Of a DNA stretch of 64,000 nucleotides, positions 1-10,265 are shown piece by piece. The DNA comes from Cycloclasticus sp. (lineage in GTDB: Bacteria; Pseudomonadota; Gammaproteobacteria; Methylococcales; Cycloclasticaceae), in the NCBI GenBank assembly GCA_002700385.1, contig PADC01000011.1, positions 219,190-283,189 of the forward strand. Direction: 5' to 3'. The translations under genes and the position numbers were made by a program. Each line of letters begins with the position of its first letter. The stretch's first letter is position 1. Below the pieces are notes generated by a model, which saw only the letters and a program-made list of their open reading frames with translations, was not told the DNA's origin and did no database searches.

Positions 1-972
<972 letters not shown>

Positions 973-1638
973 ATGAATAAAATAAATGGACTTTTAAACG
1001 CTGGACTTTTAGCTCTTTTGGCCTGCCTGTCGGCACAGGCAAGTGCTAATGACCTGAATGCGCCTCAACAAGTTATTAAAGAAACGTCAGACTTAGTTTA
1101 TAAGGTTGTGCAAAATGATAAAAGCAAACTGGATGACCGCAATTATGTTTTTGAACTCGTCAATGAAATCCTGGAACCTCGCGTCGATTTAGACAAAGTC
1201 TCCAAACTTGTGTTGGGCAAATACTGGCGCACAGCAAACGATGAACAAAAAGTTCAATTTCAAAAGGAATTTAAAGGCCTACTTGTTAATACTTACGCGA
1301 CTGCTTTCAAAGAGTTTGATGAATGGACGATTCATTTCATCCCCATGCCATTTGACTCAACAGAGAAACGCCTGATTGTTAAAACTGAAATTATACAACC
1401 CTCTCGTCCGCCGGTTGCGGTTGACTATCGAATGGCCTTAAATGAAACAGGTGAATGGAAGGCTTACGACGTTATCATTGAAGGCATTAGTATGGTAACA
1501 AATTACAAAGCGAGCTTTTCTAAAACCATCAAAGCAGCCGGTAGTCTGGATAAGGTTATTCAACAATTAGCCGAAAAAAACAAGCTCTCAGAAACATCAA
1601 GCCAGCTCGCCCTTGATAAGGCTAATAAAAACTCTTAG
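973..1638 (+). CDS. MlaC/Ttg2D-family periplasmic phospholipid-binding protein
   Basis: The 221-residue product has a cleavable signal peptide (hydrophobic residues 6-20, likely cut after AQASA at residue 25). The mature part has the MlaC/Ttg2D fold signature: VNEILEPRVDLDKVSKLVLGKYW, then an EFKGLLVNTYATAFKEF helix, then beta strands with VDYRM and YDVIIEGISMV. MlaC carries phospholipids across the periplasm between the inner-membrane MlaFEDB complex and the outer membrane. Here there is no mlaF, E, D or B beside it, so it is an orphan copy and may serve a different lipid such as hopanoids. An AGGA sits about 8 nt before the ATG. It is convergent with hemF, with a 15-bp gap. Confidence 0.85.
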   Translation: MNKINGLLNAGLLALLACLSAQASANDLNAPQQVIKETSDLVYKVVQNDKSKLDDRNYVFELVNEILEPRVDLDKVSKLVLGKYWRTANDEQKVQFQKEFKGLLVNTYATAFKEFDEWTIHFIPMPFDSTEKRLIVKTEIIQPSRPPVAVDYRMALNETGEWKAYDVIIEGISMVTNYKASFSKTIKAAGSLDKVIQQLAEKNKLSETSSQLALDKANKNS

Positions 1639-1653
1639 CGCTGATTGGCCTGC

Positions 1654-2586
<933 letters not shown>

Positions 2587-3141
2587 TTAGCGAAGCTGTA
2601 TGTTCAATACTGGGTCTATTATCCGACTGGGCGATCGAGATGAACCAACTTGACCATTCATCGTATAAACATCTTTTTTAGAAAACTTTAAACGGGTTTG
2701 ATTTGCTGTTTTTGTTGGCAAACAACCTGACTTATTGGCACTGGTCGATACAATCGCCATATCGGCCAGTTCACACAACTCTTTTGCCAAAGCATGCCGA
2801 ATTAATCGAATGGCAATTTTATCGCGCCCACCCGTTAGCCAATCGGGCACACCCTGTTTTGCTGGTAATAGCCAGGTCGTCGGCTGCTCTCCCGGCTCAT
2901 TGATGGTGGAAAGAAGCGGCTCATTTAAAGGCTGTATATAAGGGCTTAATTGAGAAAGCTTAGAGGCTATCAGGATCAACCCTTTGTCCTCAGAACGCCC
3001 CTTTAAATCAAACAAGTGATTAACGGCTTCACGGTTTAACGGGTCACACCCCAAACCAAACACCGCTTCAGTTGGATAAGCAACGACCCCACCTGCGTGG
3101 AGTCGATTCACAAAGCACTTCTTTTGCCAAGCCGATGGCAC
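2587..3141 (-). CDS. tsaC: Threonylcarbamoyl-AMP synthase (Sua5/YrdC family)
   Basis: Makes L-threonylcarbamoyl-AMP from threonine, bicarbonate and ATP, the first step of t6A37 modification of ANN-decoding tRNAs. The 184-residue single-domain form is TsaC rather than long Sua5. Motifs include VVAYPTEAVFGLGCDP near residue 19, LKGRSEDKGLILIA near 46, and AIVSTSANKSG near 128. The start is GTG at 3141, with an AAGGG-type ribosome site about 10 nt upstream and 7 bp after the purE stop. The order purE-tsaC-hemF suggests co-transcription. Confidence 0.94.
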   Translation of the reverse strand: MPSAWQKKCFVNRLHAGGVVAYPTEAVFGLGCDPLNREAVNHLFDLKGRSEDKGLILIASKLSQLSPYIQPLNEPLLSTINEPGEQPTTWLLPAKQGVPDWLTGGRDKIAIRLIRHALAKELCELADMAIVSTSANKSGCLPTKTANQTRLKFSKKDVYTMNGQVGSSRSPSRIIDPVLNIQLR

Positions 3142-3148
3142 AAGCGTT

Positions 3149-3664
3149 TTACCCTTGCTGAAGCTTTTCTTGTAACGCTTGGTTTTTCTTAATCACGGCT
3201 TCAGCCGATGCTTTTCGATCGTCACGCACACGCTGTGCTACACTCTCATCTGACAACGCAAGAATTTGAGCCGCAAGGTACGCCGCGTTTTTTGCACCCG
3301 GTTTTCCAATCGCAACACTCGCCACAGGAATACCGCCCGGCATTTGTACTGTCGATAAAAGAGCATCTTGACCTTTCAATGAACCTGCATCCAAAGGCAC
3401 ACCAATCACTGGCTTAACCGTATTCGCAGCAACCGCTCCAGCCAAGTGAGCGGCCAAACCCGCGGCTGCAATAAAGACGGCACAACCTCTGGCATCTGCA
3501 TCTGTCACATAGGCATGTGTTTCAGCAGGTGTCCTGTGCGCAGAAGTTACCCTCACTTCAAATGGAATATCTAGGTTTTTAAGCACGTCTAACGTTGATT
3601 GCATAACAGGAAAATCGGAATCTGACCCCATTAAAACGGCTACAAATGTTTCTTTATTTTGCAT
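3149..3664 (-). CDS. purE: 5-(carboxyamino)imidazole ribonucleotide mutase
   Basis: Converts N5-CAIR to CAIR in de novo purine synthesis. The 171 residues show the family core: MGSDSDFPVM (phosphate loop) near residue 12, VTSAHRTP with the catalytic histidine near 39, AAAGLAAHLAG near 66 and VQMPGGIPV near 107. The partner purK, which supplies N5-CAIR and often sits next to purE, is absent from both sides and must be elsewhere. topA lies 12 bp upstream and tsaC 7 bp downstream. Confidence 0.95.
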   Translation of the reverse strand: MQNKETFVAVLMGSDSDFPVMQSTLDVLKNLDIPFEVRVTSAHRTPAETHAYVTDADARGCAVFIAAAGLAAHLAGAVAANTVKPVIGVPLDAGSLKGQDALLSTVQMPGGIPVASVAIGKPGAKNAAYLAAQILALSDESVAQRVRDDRKASAEAVIKKNQALQEKLQQG

Positions 3665-3676
3665 AATTCTCTTTAT

Positions 3677-5971
3677 CTATTCTGGTTTAGTAATTTCTTC
3701 ACAAGGCGTTACATAAGAACAATCTTGCTGTGGACAAACTTTCTCGGTACCACGCCGCTTGGTTGTTTTTAAGGTTAAAACAGGCCAATGGCAACTTGGG
3801 CATGGCTCATTTATGGGCTCATTCCATAACGCGTACTTACATTTAGGATAATTAGAGCACGAGTAGAATATTTTACCCTTCCGAGATTTTCGCTCTAGTA
3901 TAGTTCCCTTTTTGCACTCGGGGCAAACAACATTTGTATCTTTAGGCTTTTCCAGCGGCTCCATATGCTTGCAGTCCGGATAGGCACTACAGCCGATAAA
4001 TTTACCATAACGCCCGGTACGAATGATGAGATTAGATTCGCATTTAGGGCATTTTCTTCCCTCAACAATTTCTGGCTCAGCTGAAGCTGCATCTTCATTA
4101 AGATTGCGTGTATAACTGCATTCAGGGTAATCAGTACAGCCTATAAACCGCCCATTCCTCCCTAGCCGAATGGAAAGTGGCTTACCACATTCAGGGCATT
4201 TCTCATCTATCGCTTCCTGCGTCACATCACTGCGCTGAACACTGACCTCCTTATCATCTATCAGCGTTTTAAACGGTTCCCAAAATGTTCTCATTAAGGG
4301 CAGCCATTGTGTTTCACCCCTTGAAACAGCATCTAAATCGTCTTCTAATTTTGCAGTAAAATCATAATCCACATAATTAGTGAAATGCTGTGTTAGGAAT
4401 TTATTAACGATCCGGCCAACATCCGTTGGGTAAAAACGTTTTGATTCCAGTTCAACGTAATCACGGTTTTGCAAGGTTGAAATGATCGAAGCATACGTCG
4501 ATGGGCGCCCAATGCCACGCTCTTCAAGCGCCTTTACCAAACTCGCTTCACCATACCTGGGAGGCGGTTCAGTGAAGTGCTGGTTAGGCACCACGTCCAG
4601 TAAATCAATCAGCTCACCTTCCTTCATCGGCGGTAACAAGCTTTCCTTGTTATCATCATCCTCTTTACTGTCATCCTTGCCTTCCAGATAAACTGACATG
4701 AAACCGGGCTTATTGACCGTTGAACCGGTCGAACGAAAGACGTACCCTTTGCCACAAGTGAGATCTACACTGACTCCATCAATCAAGGCATGAATCATTT
4801 GGCTTGCGACCGCTCTTTTCCAAATCAGCAAGTAGAGTTTATATTGATCATTAGACAACGAACCTCTGATTTCTTCTGGGATTCGTGCAGATGAACTGGG
4901 GCGAATTGCCTCATGCGCTTCTTGCGCATTCTTTGACTTTGTTTTGTAAACGGGGGGCGACTTAGGCAGGTTTTCTTTGCCATAACGTGATTGTATAAGT
5001 TCACGAATTTCTGCCACCGCCTCATCCGCTAAATTCACCGAGTCGGTTCTCATGTAGGTAATTAAACCCACTGATTCTGGGCCAATTGTTACGCCTTCAT
5101 ACAATTGCTGAGCTATCTGCATCGTCTTTTTGGTGGTAAAACCTAACTTTCTGGACGCCTCTTGTTGCAATGTTGAGGTCGTAAACGGCGCCGCAGGGTT
5201 TCGTTTACGTTGTTTCTTTTGTAGCTTCTTTACCAATAATTTACCCGCGGCAACGGCAACAACATCATCTTTAACTTTATTCGCATCGCCCGAATTCTCA
5301 ATGCTGAACTGTGTCAGTTTTTCGCCATCAACATGGGTTAATTTTGCTTTAAAGGATTGTTCAGAGGCTTTGACGGCAGCCTCTATACTCCAGTATTCGC
5401 GACTATTAAAGGCCTCTATTTCCAGTTCACGCTCAACTATTAATCTTAAAGCAGGGCTTTGGACACGGCCCGCAGACAAGCCACGCCTGATTTTTTTCCA
5501 GAGCAAGGGCGATAAGTTAAACCCGACCAGATAATCTAAAGCTCGCCTCGCTTGTTGAGCATCCACCATATCCATTGACAACTCACGCGGCTCTTTTATG
5601 GCTTCTTGGATAGATTTTTTTGTTATTTCATGAAAAACAACTCGATGAACTGGCTTGCCTTTCAGTAGCTTTTTTTCTTTTAAGAGCTCGGCAACATGCC
5701 AAGAAATCGCTTCTCCTTCCCTATCTGGGTCAGTCGCAAGATAAAGCTCATCGGCCTTTTTCATTGCCTTGGCAATAGCTTGAACATGGCGCTGATTTCT
5801 TTCGACCAAGGAATATTTCATGGCAAAATCATGTTCAGGGTCAACCGCTCCCTCTTTCGGAATTAGATCTCTCACATGGCCGTACGATGCCAGCACCGTA
5901 AACCCTTTGCCTAAATATTTTTCAATCGTCTTGGCTTTTGCCGGTGACTCAACAATAACGAGAGCTGACAT
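3677..5971 (-). CDS. topA: DNA topoisomerase I (type IA, omega protein)
   Basis: Relaxes negative supercoils by a single-strand break and passage. The 764-residue product starts with a TOPRIM domain (ALVIVESPAKAKTIEKYLG; DPDREGEAISWH near residue 112). The nucleophilic tyrosine lies in LITYMRTDSVNL near residue 308. The C-terminus has four Cys4-type zinc ribbons, starting CPECGKPL, CPKCESNL, CPECKKGT and CPSCHWPV. It is shorter than the ~865-residue E. coli enzyme, mainly in the C-terminal region. It sits 9 bp after smg. Confidence 0.97.
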   Translation of the reverse strand: MSALVIVESPAKAKTIEKYLGKGFTVLASYGHVRDLIPKEGAVDPEHDFAMKYSLVERNQRHVQAIAKAMKKADELYLATDPDREGEAISWHVAELLKEKKLLKGKPVHRVVFHEITKKSIQEAIKEPRELSMDMVDAQQARRALDYLVGFNLSPLLWKKIRRGLSAGRVQSPALRLIVERELEIEAFNSREYWSIEAAVKASEQSFKAKLTHVDGEKLTQFSIENSGDANKVKDDVVAVAAGKLLVKKLQKKQRKRNPAAPFTTSTLQQEASRKLGFTTKKTMQIAQQLYEGVTIGPESVGLITYMRTDSVNLADEAVAEIRELIQSRYGKENLPKSPPVYKTKSKNAQEAHEAIRPSSSARIPEEIRGSLSNDQYKLYLLIWKRAVASQMIHALIDGVSVDLTCGKGYVFRSTGSTVNKPGFMSVYLEGKDDSKEDDDNKESLLPPMKEGELIDLLDVVPNQHFTEPPPRYGEASLVKALEERGIGRPSTYASIISTLQNRDYVELESKRFYPTDVGRIVNKFLTQHFTNYVDYDFTAKLEDDLDAVSRGETQWLPLMRTFWEPFKTLIDDKEVSVQRSDVTQEAIDEKCPECGKPLSIRLGRNGRFIGCTDYPECSYTRNLNEDAASAEPEIVEGRKCPKCESNLIIRTGRYGKFIGCSAYPDCKHMEPLEKPKDTNVVCPECKKGTILERKSRKGKIFYSCSNYPKCKYALWNEPINEPCPSCHWPVLTLKTTKRRGTEKVCPQQDCSYVTPCEEITKPE

Positions 5972-5980
5972 AAAGAAAAC

Positions 5981-6466
5981 CTAATGAAGTTCGAATGGAA
6001 TATCGCCGTAAACCAGCTCTTCCATTTGTGAATAATGCCCTTCCATCCCCGATTGGCTGAATAACACCATTAATGCCACCCATTTTACATGCTCTACGGA
6101 CAGTAGTGTGTCGCCTAACGCCATGGCCCTATCAATAATGAGCTCGCGACGGGTTACGTCTATGATGCCAGTTTGTTCTAAAAATAATAAAAAGCCTTGT
6201 GCATCCACATCAAAGCGCAAACGCTCTTCATCTGAATAAATTCTGACGGCATTTTGTCCGACGTAATTCTCAACCACCGCGGACGGTTGATGTGTCAACT
6301 CGTCCATCCAATCAAAGGCTCTTTCAACATAATTTTCTGTGAAGCCCGCTTCCAATAATTCTGTTTTTAATTTGCCTTGCTCAATAACGTTTTCTTCGCC
6401 TATATCCATGTAATGTTCAAACAAATACACAAGCACTTCAAAAATGGTTTCTTTCATTTCTTTCAA
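5981..6466 (-). CDS. smg: Smg family protein (DUF494)
   Basis: The 161-residue protein matches the Smg/DUF494 family, found between dprA and topA in many beta- and gammaproteobacteria. The N-terminus (ETIFEVLVYLFEHY) and the AGFTENYVERAFDWMDEL segment near residue 36 are typical. Its biochemical role is unknown to me. An in-frame ATG three codons further in is an equally possible start. The gene is 13 bp after dprA in the same operon. Confidence 0.9.
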   Translation of the reverse strand: MKEMKETIFEVLVYLFEHYMDIGEENVIEQGKLKTELLEAGFTENYVERAFDWMDELTHQPSAVVENYVGQNAVRIYSDEERLRFDVDAQGFLLFLEQTGIIDVTRRELIIDRAMALGDTLLSVEHVKWVALMVLFSQSGMEGHYSQMEELVYGDIPFELH

Positions 6467-6479
6467 TTTTATCTCTTTA

Positions 6480-7640
6480 TTATTTGGTGGAACACCGATA
6501 GAAGAGGCCGCCCGGCGCAGATGATACTAAACCTTCAAGCTCCATTACTAATAACATAGACGAAATTTCTTCGGCTGTAAAATGAGTTTCCGCTATCAGC
6601 TCATCCACTGACGTGGGGTCAAACCCCATTTTATCAAGTAAAGCCGCATAGTCGCCTTCAATTGGTAAATCATTTTCTGCCATGGCTTTATTCTGCCCAT
6701 TTTCTTCCCTGACAGCCGCTCGAGATAGCTGACCTAGCTCTTCAAGCACGTCGTCCGCTGTCTCTACTAATTTCGCTCCCTGGCGAATCAAATGATGGCA
6801 ACCTTTAGCAAGCGGATTATGAATCGAGCCTGGAATAGCAAACACCTCGCGACCTTGCTCCATCGCATGCTTAGCGGTGACTAATGTCCCACTTTTGATG
6901 GCTGCCTCAACCACTAAGACACCTAAGCTTAAGCCACTGATAATTCGATTTCGTCTGGGAAAATACCCGGGTTTGGGTTGTGTCCCGATGGGAAACTCAG
7001 ACACCAAGGCACCCGTTTTAATGATCTCTGCTGCCAGCGCTTTATGACTCGCAGGATACACTCTATCCAACCCTGTAGCCGCTACTGCTATTGTTTTACC
7101 TGTGCTGTCTAAAGCCCCTTTGTGGGCTGCCTGGTCAACGCCAAGCGCCAAACCACTGGTTACTGTTAACCCAAAGTCTGCAAAATTTTTTGCAAATGCC
7201 CGCGCTGTTTTCATTGCCATTGGCGACGGGTTTCGCGTGCCCACCATGGCCACCTGTAAAGAATCTAATAAATTGCGATCACCACGAATGAATAAAACAG
7301 GTGGCGGATCAGGTATTTCTTTTAGTAACGTCGGGTAGTCTTCATCGTTCCAGCACATTAAGTGACAGTCCTCGCGCTGCAACCATTTTAAATCAGGGTC
7401 TATTACGTGCCAATCAAGACGTTTGATTTGCTGAGCAACAGCGGTAGAAACACCCGCGTTCTCTAACTCGGAAATTGAGGCCAAGAAAACGTTTGACGGC
7501 TTGGAAAAAACGTCCAGAAGCGATAAATACGTCTTTGCCCCAACTCCTTTCACTCGCCACAACGCGAGCCAGGAATTGCGTTCAGAAACAGAAAGGCCTG
7601 ACGAAGAATTTTCTTCGCCAGGCCGACTTAAACGACTCAA
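6480..7640 (-). CDS. dprA: DNA-processing protein DprA/Smf
   Basis: Loads RecA onto incoming single-stranded DNA during natural transformation. The 386 residues include an N-terminal SAM-like region (VKGVGAKTYLSLLD), the Rossmann-like core with VAMVGTRNPSPMAMKTA near residue 130, SGLALGVDQAAHKGAL near 161, VVEAAIKSGTLVTAKHA near 240 and a C-terminal winged helix. The only start in reach is TTG at 7640, two bases after the LysM gene stop and without a clear ribosome site, so translation may depend on coupling. No other competence gene is in the window. Confidence 0.93.
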   Translation of the reverse strand: MSRLSRPGEENSSSGLSVSERNSWLALWRVKGVGAKTYLSLLDVFSKPSNVFLASISELENAGVSTAVAQQIKRLDWHVIDPDLKWLQREDCHLMCWNDEDYPTLLKEIPDPPPVLFIRGDRNLLDSLQVAMVGTRNPSPMAMKTARAFAKNFADFGLTVTSGLALGVDQAAHKGALDSTGKTIAVAATGLDRVYPASHKALAAEIIKTGALVSEFPIGTQPKPGYFPRRNRIISGLSLGVLVVEAAIKSGTLVTAKHAMEQGREVFAIPGSIHNPLAKGCHHLIRQGAKLVETADDVLEELGQLSRAAVREENGQNKAMAENDLPIEGDYAALLDKMGFDPTSVDELIAETHFTAEEISSMLLVMELEGLVSSAPGGLFYRCSTK

Positions 7641-7642
7641 GG

Positions 7643-8665
7643 TTATGGCGTACGGACTACATCATGACGATGAATAACACGCTGACTCTCCATCACTAAA
7701 CCGTAGCTAACGCGGTCAAACACACGAAAGACCATTAACACACCCGCTTCTTCATCAGGTAACGTCACCTCCGCACCACCGCCCTTAACGACATCTCTTA
7801 CGGTTTCGCCAGCTCGATCTATTTTAAGCACATGCCCTACTTCAACTCCGTCTTGCTCACCACGATCAATCACCACCACACCAAATTGCGCAACTTGAGA
7901 AACGCCGTCCACAATACCGACAATGCGTCCACGAATCTCACTATCCGGGGCATGAGGAAAGTAATTTTGAATAATCGGCCCTTCAATCGCTGGCAACAAG
8001 CGGTCGCCTTTGCGTACTTCTCGTGTTGATCTCGATAACACAACAGTGGCAGGATCCCCTTTCAATTTGACCGCTGACTCAGCAATATAAATTGATTCAA
8101 ACCCTAACGATTCACCTGTTTCTCCATCCAAATATTCCTCACCTTGACGAACAACAATGTAACCATCTGCAATACCATCTACGAAGGAACGCACATAAGC
8201 CTTATAACCAGGACTACCCAAAATATGCTCATCATCAAATGCCACGATATACGGTGCAGAGTCGTATTCTTCCTGAGTCATCACCCTTGGGTTATTCAAA
8301 AATGCAGCAATCGCATCAATGGGTATTGCGGGAATCGCGTCATCCAAGCTAGAGCGACGAATAGAAGGCGACAATTTGCCATCACCTCTTTTCAACCTCA
8401 ACACCGGCTTGCCATCAATAAAAGCCAGTTCGATAATATCCCCAGGATAAATTAAATGCGGATTTGCAATCTGATCGTTTGCTTGCCAAATATCAGGCCA
8501 TCGCCATGGTGTTTGTAAAAAACGTGCCGAGATATCCCAAAGCGTGTCGCCTTTGACAACAACGTAACGATCGGGATGAGATGGATTCAGTTTAATGTCT
8601 TCAGCCCACACAGCCCAGCTTAACGACATACTCAACATCAACACTAACAATTTTTTTATAGCCAT
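7643..8665 (-). CDS. LysM peptidoglycan-binding periplasmic protein (TsaP-like)
   Basis: I place the start at ATG 8665 because AGGAAG lies 6 nt upstream and the signal peptide (AIKKLLVLMLSMSLSWAVWA) begins there; an ATG at 8686 is a poorer choice. The mature 340-residue protein has one LysM near residues 33-85 (YVVVKGDTLWDISARFL; ANPHLIYPGDIIEL). The remaining ~250 residues are rich in beta strands. This gene position, divergent from def-fmt-rsmB and next to dprA, is that of Pseudomonas PA0020, known as TsaP, which anchors type IV pilus secretin to peptidoglycan. No pilus gene is in the window, so that role is an inference. Confidence 0.85.
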   Translation of the reverse strand: MAIKKLLVLMLSMSLSWAVWAEDIKLNPSHPDRYVVVKGDTLWDISARFLQTPWRWPDIWQANDQIANPHLIYPGDIIELAFIDGKPVLRLKRGDGKLSPSIRRSSLDDAIPAIPIDAIAAFLNNPRVMTQEEYDSAPYIVAFDDEHILGSPGYKAYVRSFVDGIADGYIVVRQGEEYLDGETGESLGFESIYIAESAVKLKGDPATVVLSRSTREVRKGDRLLPAIEGPIIQNYFPHAPDSEIRGRIVGIVDGVSQVAQFGVVVIDRGEQDGVEVGHVLKIDRAGETVRDVVKGGGAEVTLPDEEAGVLMVFRVFDRVSYGLVMESQRVIHRHDVVRTP

Positions 8666-8725
8666 GATCTTCCTTTTTATTGGCAATTTAAGAACAACCT
8701 TAAGTCTAGCCTAAAATATTCACTA

Positions 8726-8754
8726 TTCAAAGTTTAACCTAAATTAGTTAGAAT
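8726..8754 (+). promoter_or_regulatory. Candidate sigma-70 promoter for def-fmt-rsmB
   Basis: TTCAAA at 8726-8731 and TAGAAT at 8749-8754 are separated by 17 bp, about 45 bp before the def ATG. Both hexamers deviate from consensus, so support is moderate. The 135-bp gap also serves the divergent LysM gene. Confidence 0.35.
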
Positions 8755-8800
8755 TCCCCCTAAACAGTTGAGCACAAACGCACATTTCTACTATTTCAAT

Positions 8801-9334
8801 ATGGCCAAATTAGAGATTCTACATTTTCCTGACAACCGTCTTAGAACCAAAGCAACTGACATCACTGCTATTGATGATGATTTACGCTGCTTTATAGATG
8901 ATATGTATGAGACCATGTACGACGCGCCCGGCATTGGGCTGGCTGCCACGCAGGTAAATTTTCATAAGCGGCTTATTGTGATTGATGTATCAGAAGATAA
9001 AAACGAACCTCTTTGTTTTATCAACCCGATTATTACCCATAAAGACGGTATTGAGATGATGCAAGAAGGCTGCCTCTCCGTACCTGGTTTTTACGAAGAT
9101 GTCGAAAGGGCTGAGTCTATTACTGTTAAGGCGCTAGACAGCCAAGGTGAGACTTTCGAGCTGAGCACTGATGGCCTTCTCGCCGTTTGCATTCAACATG
9201 AAATTGACCACCTCGACGGCAAATTATTTATTGATTATTTGTCACCACTAAAACGTAATCGTATTCGAAAAAAGCTGGTGCAACACCACAAAGCCCAATC
9301 CAAAGAAAACGCCCAATCTGATCCCGTCCTATAG
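8801..9334 (+). CDS. def: Peptide deformylase
   Basis: Removes the N-formyl group from nascent proteins; an Fe2+ (or Zn) hydrolase. All three motifs are visible: GIGLAATQV near residue 45, EGCLSVPG near 90 and [12 protein letters not shown] near 133, giving the Cys and two His ligands. I chose ATG 8801 (177 residues, [14 protein letters not shown]) because it aligns with known deformylase N-termini. An in-frame TTG at 8768 adds eleven unlikely residues. No clear Shine-Dalgarno precedes the ATG. fmt follows 7 bp later. Confidence 0.96.
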   Translation: MAKLEILHFPDNRLRTKATDITAIDDDLRCFIDDMYETMYDAPGIGLAATQVNFHKRLIVIDVSEDKNEPLCFINPIITHKDGIEMMQEGCLSVPGFYEDVERAESITVKALDSQGETFELSTDGLLAVCIQHEIDHLDGKLFIDYLSPLKRNRIRKKLVQHHKAQSKENAQSDPVL

Positions 9335-9341
9335 ACTTCAG

Positions 9342-10265
9342 ATGAATATTATTTTCGCAGGCACACCCGATTTCTCTGTGCCAACATTGGAGGCCCTCAT
9401 CTCAACCGCACATAAAATATGCGCCGTTTACACTCAACCAGACAGGCCAGCGGGAAGAGGGCGAAAGATTCAAATGAGTCCTGTAAAACAATGCGCTTTA
9501 GAGGCTCAAATACCCGTTGAGCAACCGATAAACTTTAAATCCTCCGAAGCACTCGATACCTTAGCAAGCTATCAAGCTGACCTCATCATTGTTGTCGCCT
9601 ACGGCCTCCTTCTGCCTGAAAAAGTTTTAAAAATGCCTCGCTTTGGCTGCATCAATATACATGCTTCTTTGCTACCTCGCTGGCGGGGCGCCGCACCCAT
9701 CCAGCGAGCTATTTTATCGGGCGATAAAGAAACGGGGGTTACCCTTATGCAGATGGATAAAGGCCTGGATACCGGCGACATGCTGTCTAAACAAACCTGC
9801 CATATTGAGCCAGAAGACACCTCCAGCAGTCTGCACGACAAGTTAGCCGAACTGGGTGCTCGCGCATTATTAAACTTGCTGCCTTTAGTTGAGACAAATC
9901 AACTGGCACCTGTCCCTCAATCAGACAAGGAGGCAAGCTATGCTAAAAAACTCAGTAAAGAAGAGGCCTTTCTCGATTGGAACCAGCCTGCTGCAACCAT
10001 CCAGCAAGCGATACAAGGTTATAACCCTTGGCCCGTTGCTCATACCCTCCTCGAGGGCAAACCTTTACGTATCTGGCAAGCAAAAACGACCAACGAGCCC
10101 GCCACACGGGACCCTGGGCAAATAAAAATCGACGGTAACAAACTATTTGTCGCCTGCAAAGACAACTTCCTTGAAATCATCGAGTTACAACCCACCAACA
10201 AGCGAAGAATGCCCGCTAATGCTTACCTTTCGGCCCACAAAATTGACGGCCTGACGCTAGGCTAA
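9342..10265 (+). CDS. fmt: Methionyl-tRNA formyltransferase
   Basis: Transfers a formyl group from 10-formyl-THF to Met-tRNA(fMet). The 307 residues contain the formyltransferase core (MNIIFAGTPDFSVPTLEAL at the start; HASLLPRWRGAAPIQRAI near residue 107 with the catalytic Asn/His region) and a C-terminal OB-like domain from about residue 205. It pairs with def, which removes the formyl group later. The TAA stop is directly followed by the rsmB ATG. Confidence 0.97.
   Translation: MNIIFAGTPDFSVPTLEALISTAHKICAVYTQPDRPAGRGRKIQMSPVKQCALEAQIPVEQPINFKSSEALDTLASYQADLIIVVAYGLLLPEKVLKMPRFGCINIHASLLPRWRGAAPIQRAILSGDKETGVTLMQMDKGLDTGDMLSKQTCHIEPEDTSSSLHDKLAELGARALLNLLPLVETNQLAPVPQSDKEASYAKKLSKEEAFLDWNQPAATIQQAIQGYNPWPVAHTLLEGKPLRIWQAKTTNEPATRDPGQIKIDGNKLFVACKDNFLEIIELQPTNKRRMPANAYLSAHKIDGLTLG

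Noticed and set aside
973..1050. A lipoprotein signal (LLAC) in the mlaC-like protein.
   Set aside because: The residue before Ala-Cys is Leu, a poor lipobox fit, while a standard signal peptidase I site (AQASA) lies just downstream, as in other MlaC proteins.
5130..5534. A 134-codon open frame on the plus strand within topA.
   Set aside because: It is fully antisense to a well-conserved part of topA and shows no protein family features.
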